Shown: piece by piece, positions 59,455 through 64,000 of the stretch
Numbering within the stretch: the first letter of the stretch is position 1
Layout of the letters: the number at the start of each line of letters is the position of its first letter
Source of the DNA: Chiridota heheva
Lineage: Eukaryota > Echinodermata > Holothuroidea > Apodida > Chiridotidae
DNA: 64,000 bases
NCBI GenBank assembly: GCA_020152595.1
Contig: JAIGNY010001587.1
Location: 3,912,501 to 3,976,500, forward strand
Reading direction: 5' to 3'
Notes under the pieces: model-generated
Database searches by the model: none
What the model was told of the DNA's origin: nothing
What the model saw: only the letters and a program-made list of their open reading frames with translations
Program-made: the position numbers and the translations under genes

Positions 59455-61380
59455 ACGTCAGAGTTAGTAAAGAACTTATAAATGTTGACTTTGAAATTGT
59501 AAACAGAATTGGAGCTAAGTACTCACTCAGGCGAACCATTCCACTCATTAACAACTCTTTGCGAAAAGCTAAAACGTCGAATATCTATCCGTGCGAACTC
59601 CTTGGTCAACTTCAAACAGTTACCACGTGTCACATGAGTATTAGCTAAAACATGCAAGAAATAACAGGAAGTCAAAGCATCACTACCAGATAGGAATTTA
59701 AAAACCTAAATCACATCGCCACGTACTCTTTTTATCTCAAGCGTGGTCAAACCAAGAATTTGCAACCTAGATTCATAAGAGAGACTCCTTACTTCGGGAA
59801 TAAGTTTAGTGGCTCTTCGCATAACCTGCTCCAAAATGAACGGAATAGCATACTCAAGGTAAAGGCCTAACTAAATGCTTATACAAATTAAGAACAACCT
59901 ATCTATTAAGAAACAAGAAATTTTTCTAATCTTTGCAGCTGCTAAAGCACACTGTTTCGAAAGCTTTAGACTGCTAATAATGACAACACCTAGATCCCTT
60001 TCTTGATCAATACAATTAAGATTTGAACCATTTATGCAGTTATCAAAAGTCAAATTGTTCTGACCAAAATGAATAACTTTGCATTTATCAACATTGAATA
60101 ACATCTGCTATGTTTGGTACTAAGAAACTAACTTAACCAGAATCAGTTTGCAAAAGTGAAGAATCTCTAGCATCGTCAACAATCCTGTACAGCTTATTGT
60201 CATCAGCAAATTTACAAATCCTGGAACCAAGGGAAACATAAACATTATCAATGAAGATTAAGAATAGAAGCGGACCCAACACAGAACCTTGAGGAACACC
60301 ACTTGTAAGCGTCTTCCATGGAGACACTTCACCACCAACAACAACTCTTTGTAACCTGTCAACTGACCAAGAATTTATCCAACTGGCACACTTTTCCTCC
60401 ACACTGAGCGCTCGTTTTCATGAGCTTGCTTAACGCAAAACCTCCCGAGACATCCATACTGGCGGACTACGCCTACAGACTGTTTTTAATGGGACAAACC
60501 TATTTACACCCTCCAAAACTTTAGTTCAAAAAACATCCCATGCTTTAGAAGGATCTAAGTGACAGAGCAAAGAAGTCCAAAAGGACAAATTATCCTGAAG
60601 TGCAGCAAAGTCAGCATTCTTAAATTCTAAAACCAGTTTATTAGCTTGAGAAGCCTTGGTGAAACAATACAGATCAAAACTAATGAGGTCATGATCACTG
60701 CATCCTACCTTACCGCTACTTAGCACATTTCTAATCATACTTTCTTTACTACTGAAAATCAAGTCAAAACAATTACTACCACGCGTGGGAAACAACACAT
60801 GCTGGGTGAAAAAGCAGTCGGATACAACTTGCAGAAAATCTTTACCATGTGCACCACTAACTAGTACAAAGATTCCAATCAATATCTGGAAAATTAATAT
60901 CCCCCAAAACAATAACCCTCCTAGAAGCAACTTTCCTGAAACAGTTGGGCAATTTCCAATTGTTCTCAGGACTAGAATTTGGCGATCTATACACAAGACC
61001 AACAGCCACTGAACTACAAACATCGCCATCAACAATAACCTCACACCATAGGCAATTTGAAAAATTAAAAGAAAACTGATCAGTTCAATCTATACAATTA
61101 AAACTGTTTTTCATAAAAAATAAAACATCACCTTCTCTACCATCTATTATGTCTTGCCTGAAAAGTGAGTAACCTGGAATATGTATTTCACTATAAATCT
61201 AACTCTCAGTAATACCAATTATATCAGGTTGACTAATTAAAACTTCAACCAGTAGCTCACCACGCTTATTCAAAATGCAATGAGCATTTGAAAACGTAAC
61301 CTTAATTCTACCACTAAATAAACAATCCCTATTCCCAGAAACATGCCTGACAGGTGGGTTTAAACTTTCACCCCCGTGAC
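59455..61380 (-). pseudogene. CR1 ORF2: endonuclease and reverse transcriptase
   Basis: Endonuclease pieces: SSGAHGKDFLQVV, FPTRGSNCFDLIFSS, KVGCSDHDLISFDL. RT pieces: GGEVSPWKTLTSGVPQGSVL, KFADDNKLYR, and VDKCKVIHFGQNN with DLGVVI. Several stops and a deletion of the RT N-terminal part. Confidence 0.83.
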
Positions 61381-61399
61381 TAGTTTAAAGGACTCATAT

Positions 61400-62296
61400 C
61401 ATTAATTGCCCAATTGACACCTCTAGCAAGAACACGAGCAGCTTTCCTAGTTAAATGCAAACCATGAACCTCTCATGAAGCAATCAACAACAGATTCAAA
61501 CTTATGCCAGAAATTTACAAAACCGAACTCAAACAGACGACAAATACTCTCTAGCCAAGTATTGATCAACAATATCTTATCTATTATGAAGGAACTACAC
61601 TACGCGGCAACAGACCAATAACTAGAACCCTACAATATGTGTCCTTCAAGTTGAATAACAAATCCATGAAACTACCCTTAACAGAATCGACATTTCTCCT
61701 TGAAATATAATTTGTACCAATTGAAACTACGACGGCATCTTCACCCTTACATGAAGTCTCAACACAAGAATTAACGTCATTAACCCTAGCCCTGGAAGAC
61801 ACCCTAGTCATTCTACTACGATCTACTCCACAAAACTAAGTGCCAACATACCTAACAAGGGAATCCCTGATCCAAAACACCTTATCCCTAACAGAATCCA
61901 CAGGCAATGTACCAGACGAATCAACAACCTCACGACCAATGGTACCTTTACAATCATCAACTACAGACAACCCTACATCTGGCATGGCAGCAGAATCTGA
62001 TTCAGGACTATCTGCCGGAACAGAAACCCTATCGAAATCATCATTCAAAAAACTATCAACATCACATGTCTGACTACCCACATCTAAGCCACAAAACTCA
62101 GTCTGCACACTGGCATCAACCTTTTCAACGATACAATTACAATCAAAAAGTATCAACTCCAAAGTCGTCAGCCATATGCATTTTGAACAAACAAATAAAA
62201 ACTATCAACCAAAGCTTGCTCAAAATTACATGTCACACCGGACTCCAGTAAATCAATCCACATATTACAGCTATCACAGCAAATTGAACTGTCCAT
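61400..62296 (-). pseudogene. CR1 ORF1 with zinc finger and SGNH esterase-like domain
   Basis: ATG at 62296, CCDSCNMWID (zinc finger), an acidic linker (MELILFDC... to SSGTLPVDS), and then the esterase core: RDSLVRYVG (Ser block, Gly replaced by Arg before Asp-Ser), SIGTN (61695) and VIGLLPRS. The ORF1 esterase of CR1 elements is known. Broken by at least three stops. Confidence 0.75.
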
Positions 62297-63070
62297 GATC
62301 ATACAATATAATTAAAAGAAACAGAAAAGCAAAATCAACAACCTAAAAGAGGATTAATAGGCCCAACAATACCTAAAGAAATATTTTAGCTTTAACACAC
62401 AATATACTAGCCTACACTGAACACATAAGGCTATAGGCCTACACTTAAGTTAAACAAATAACAAAACTTGACACAACAATACCATTGCGTAGCTTATAAC
62501 AACTGTAAGGCCTAGCTTACAACAACAACAAGATGTGTGTAATAGGATAAGAGTTAGCATACACAAACCAGCAATAACACAAAATTACACAATGAGAAAA
62601 CTAGTGAAAACAACAACATTTAAAAATATGTAAATAAATGTAAATAACAACAATATGGTAAAACTCAGCCTGAATAAAAGCCAAAATCCGGATGAAGATT
62701 TCCACAAATCTCTTATTATCAGAGAAGCCCTCTGAGGTTTAACTTTTGCTTCGTTATTGTTCATGACCAAAGGCGTGGGAACGGTCATCGCACATAGGAC
62801 AAGAACTTTTACGATTATATACAGAAAATATGCACTTAAAATTATGTTTTATTCACACTTTGCTGCTTATTGGGAAATCTCTTATTATCAAGGAAGCCTT
62901 CGGAGGTTTAACGTTTGCTTCATTATTTTTCTTCATGCATTATCTATTATTCCCCAATTTTACCTGCAGTTCCAACCCGGGAAAAAAACACGGAACAAGA
63001 AAAGTAGTTTGATCCCTGCCCCGCTTCCTACACATCTGCTCATGACACTAAAAAATATTTGCTTATTCTA
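62297..63070. other. intron sequence with a diverged tandem duplication
   Basis: Two related segments (AATCTCTTATTATCA then GAAGCC, GAGGTTTAAC, TTTGCTTC) lie about 170 bp apart, at 62706 and 62876. No gene. Confidence 0.5.
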
Positions 63071-63176
63071 GGGACCTCGTGAAAGGCTTGGTGCTCCTTG
63101 GTGCTCCCCGATGCTCCTTTGTGCTCCCGATGCTCATTGGTGCTCCTCGATGCACCTTAGTGCTTCACGATGCTAT
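63071..63176 (+). repeat. short minisatellite of TTGGTGCTCC / CGATGCTCC units
   Basis: About ten irregular 9-11-bp units directly upstream of the coding exon's pyrimidine tract. Open frames here are not genes. Confidence 0.8.
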
Positions 63177-63212
63177 GTTAAGAGAATTCCATTCCCCTCT
63201 TTTTTCATACAG

Positions 63213-63355
63213 ACAACAAGAATGGCAAAACAGCTTATATTGCTTCTTGCAACCATTTTTGGAGCAGTTCAGTTTGCTGCACCATGTTGCCCAACTTCGG
63301 ATCCATGTGACCCAGATGGAAACTCCGACGACTGGCCGGTTCTACCAGTGATCGC
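63213..63355 (+). CDS. coding exon: signal peptide and Cys-rich N terminus of a secreted protein
   Basis: A pyrimidine tract and CAG (63211-63212) precede ACAACAAG and ATG at 63222. The peptide MAKQLILLLATIFGAVQFA is a textbook signal sequence, with cleavage likely after it. APCCPTSDPCDPDG and DDWPVLPVI follow. GC/GTAAG at 63355/63356 is a good donor, leaving a split Ala codon. Read without splicing, the frame stops at once (TAA 63357), giving 45 residues. Family not recognised; a secreted or extracellular product is inferred. The next exon is outside the window. Confidence 0.55.
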
Positions 63356-63450
63356 GTAAGAAAAATCGTAATTGTTATTACAGTTACAATATATACAATA
63401 TGAAGACACATGAATTTGTGATTCACAAACATACTAGATAATCAGTCAGG

Positions 63451-63919
63451 GAGATCTCCAAAAGGTTGGAGATGAAATATTTCCAAGAAGATGGAGCCAG
63501 AAAAGCTATGGAGGCCGCCATAACATGATATTATCCATAATGCCCCTATGCTCTCTCATTGACTTAGTGTGTGGGTCAAACTTAAAATGGTTGGGAAATT
63601 TGCTTGAGGCTTCGCTTGCACGTGGGATATGAATAATGGATTATTTTAAGAGTGAAATTACAAAAAACGTGATGCCTCAAGAAACTTCACCGTTTAGATT
63701 TCGAGCAATTCGGCGCGAAAAATCCTGACCTTGACCTGAATTCAACGATTACCTGCAGTCAAGTGGCTAAAATGAAGGAGACCACTTATTAGGCTTCTAC
63801 GTATATTTACATGAAGATTAAAGGGAAATTGCGAAATTGCGTTGATTACCGATTCAAATAGTTGGAAAACAAAAAAGTAATCTCTAAAAAGTTTGAGATC
63901 TCCACCTTTTTGGAGATAT
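63451..63919. mobile_element. MITE-like segment with 24-bp inverted ends
   Basis: GAGATCTCCAAAAGGTTGG (63451) and the reverse complement of 63895-63919 (ATCTCCAAAAAGGTGGAGAT) match over about 22 of 25 bases. Each end is itself nearly palindromic (ATCTCCAA/TTGGAGAT). The interior of about 420 bp is non-coding. No target duplication was found. Confidence 0.45.
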
Positions 63920-64000
63920 GTCGAACTGATAATAGTGTTGTAGGGTATATACAGTTTGCTATGTAATTTTCTTTTCCTTTACCGTTGTTTAACAGTTTGA

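Larger units (their letters stand above)
59455..62296 (-). mobile_element. CR1 LINE (minus strand), internally deleted
   Basis: ORF1 with zinc-finger and esterase parts, then endonuclease, then RT palm and C-terminal end (VNEWNGSPE near 59540). The RT fingers are missing between 60526 and 60402. The 3' end is lost in the (AT)n array. It lies in the putative intron, opposite to the host gene. Confidence 0.85.

Noticed and set aside
63079-63220. Open frames upstream of the signal-peptide exon
   Set aside because: They run through a minisatellite and the splice acceptor tract.

Overview
This is a repeat-dense piece of animal nuclear DNA, most likely from a marine invertebrate. It has AT-rich non-coding sequence, very long (AT)n arrays, a roughly 200-bp satellite and a GT-AG spliced exon with a signal peptide. 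It also carries nearly every class of invertebrate transposon: Ty3/Gypsy, BEL/Pao, CR1/Rex1/L2 and Jockey-like LINEs, a tRNA-type SINE and two protein-primed PolB (Polinton/Maverick-type) elements. The species cannot be fixed from sequence alone. There are no bacterial operons, rRNAs or CRISPR arrays.

Layout. 1-8602: a Ty3/Gypsy element entering from outside the window, whose protease codons are split by a Rex1/CR1-group LINE (182-3529). 8604-9137: a 534-bp (AT)n array. 9138-20584: Polinton 1. Its plus-strand genes are a penton-like protein, a small virion-core-like protein, the major capsid protein and an adenain-like protease. Its minus-strand genes are a GSN-motif protein, a small basic protein, the packaging ATPase, PolB, an unknown protein and a double PC4-like protein. 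The capsid, protease, ATPase and PolB genes are broken, but three accessory ORFs are intact. No integrase is visible.

21278-46050: a second PolB element. It has been folded into a large inverted duplication: left arm 29427-31044 plus 40332-41000, right arm 43593-46050, with the rest of PolB as the loop. It carries five unrecognised genes (called X1-X5 here), repeated CCAAT+TATA promoter modules and, in the left arm, a histone-mRNA-type stem-loop with a downstream purine element. A BEL/Pao element (21525-28900, two 422-bp LTRs, TSD GTAAG) split gene X5. A 9.3-kb cluster of two Jockey-like LINEs (31045-40331) split X2 from its promoter. A SINE sits in the X4 leader of both arms, so it is older than the duplication.

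46352-49345: about 14 satellite monomers in an A-B-C-D higher-order pattern. 49346-55590: acidic-codon microsatellites and a two-to-three-copy segmental tandem duplication. 55673-63355: a candidate host gene, with a TATA-like site and 5' leader exon ending in a GTAAGT donor, then a 7.4-kb putative intron holding an L2/CR1 LINE (plus) and a CR1 LINE (minus), then an exon encoding a signal peptide and a Cys-rich mature start. The window ends in a MITE-like inverted-repeat segment.

The most interesting part is the second PolB element: unknown genes, shared promoters, a cell-cycle-type RNA 3' end signal and a fold-back structure that protein-primed linear replication could produce. All calls are by reading the sequence and recalling families; no search was run.
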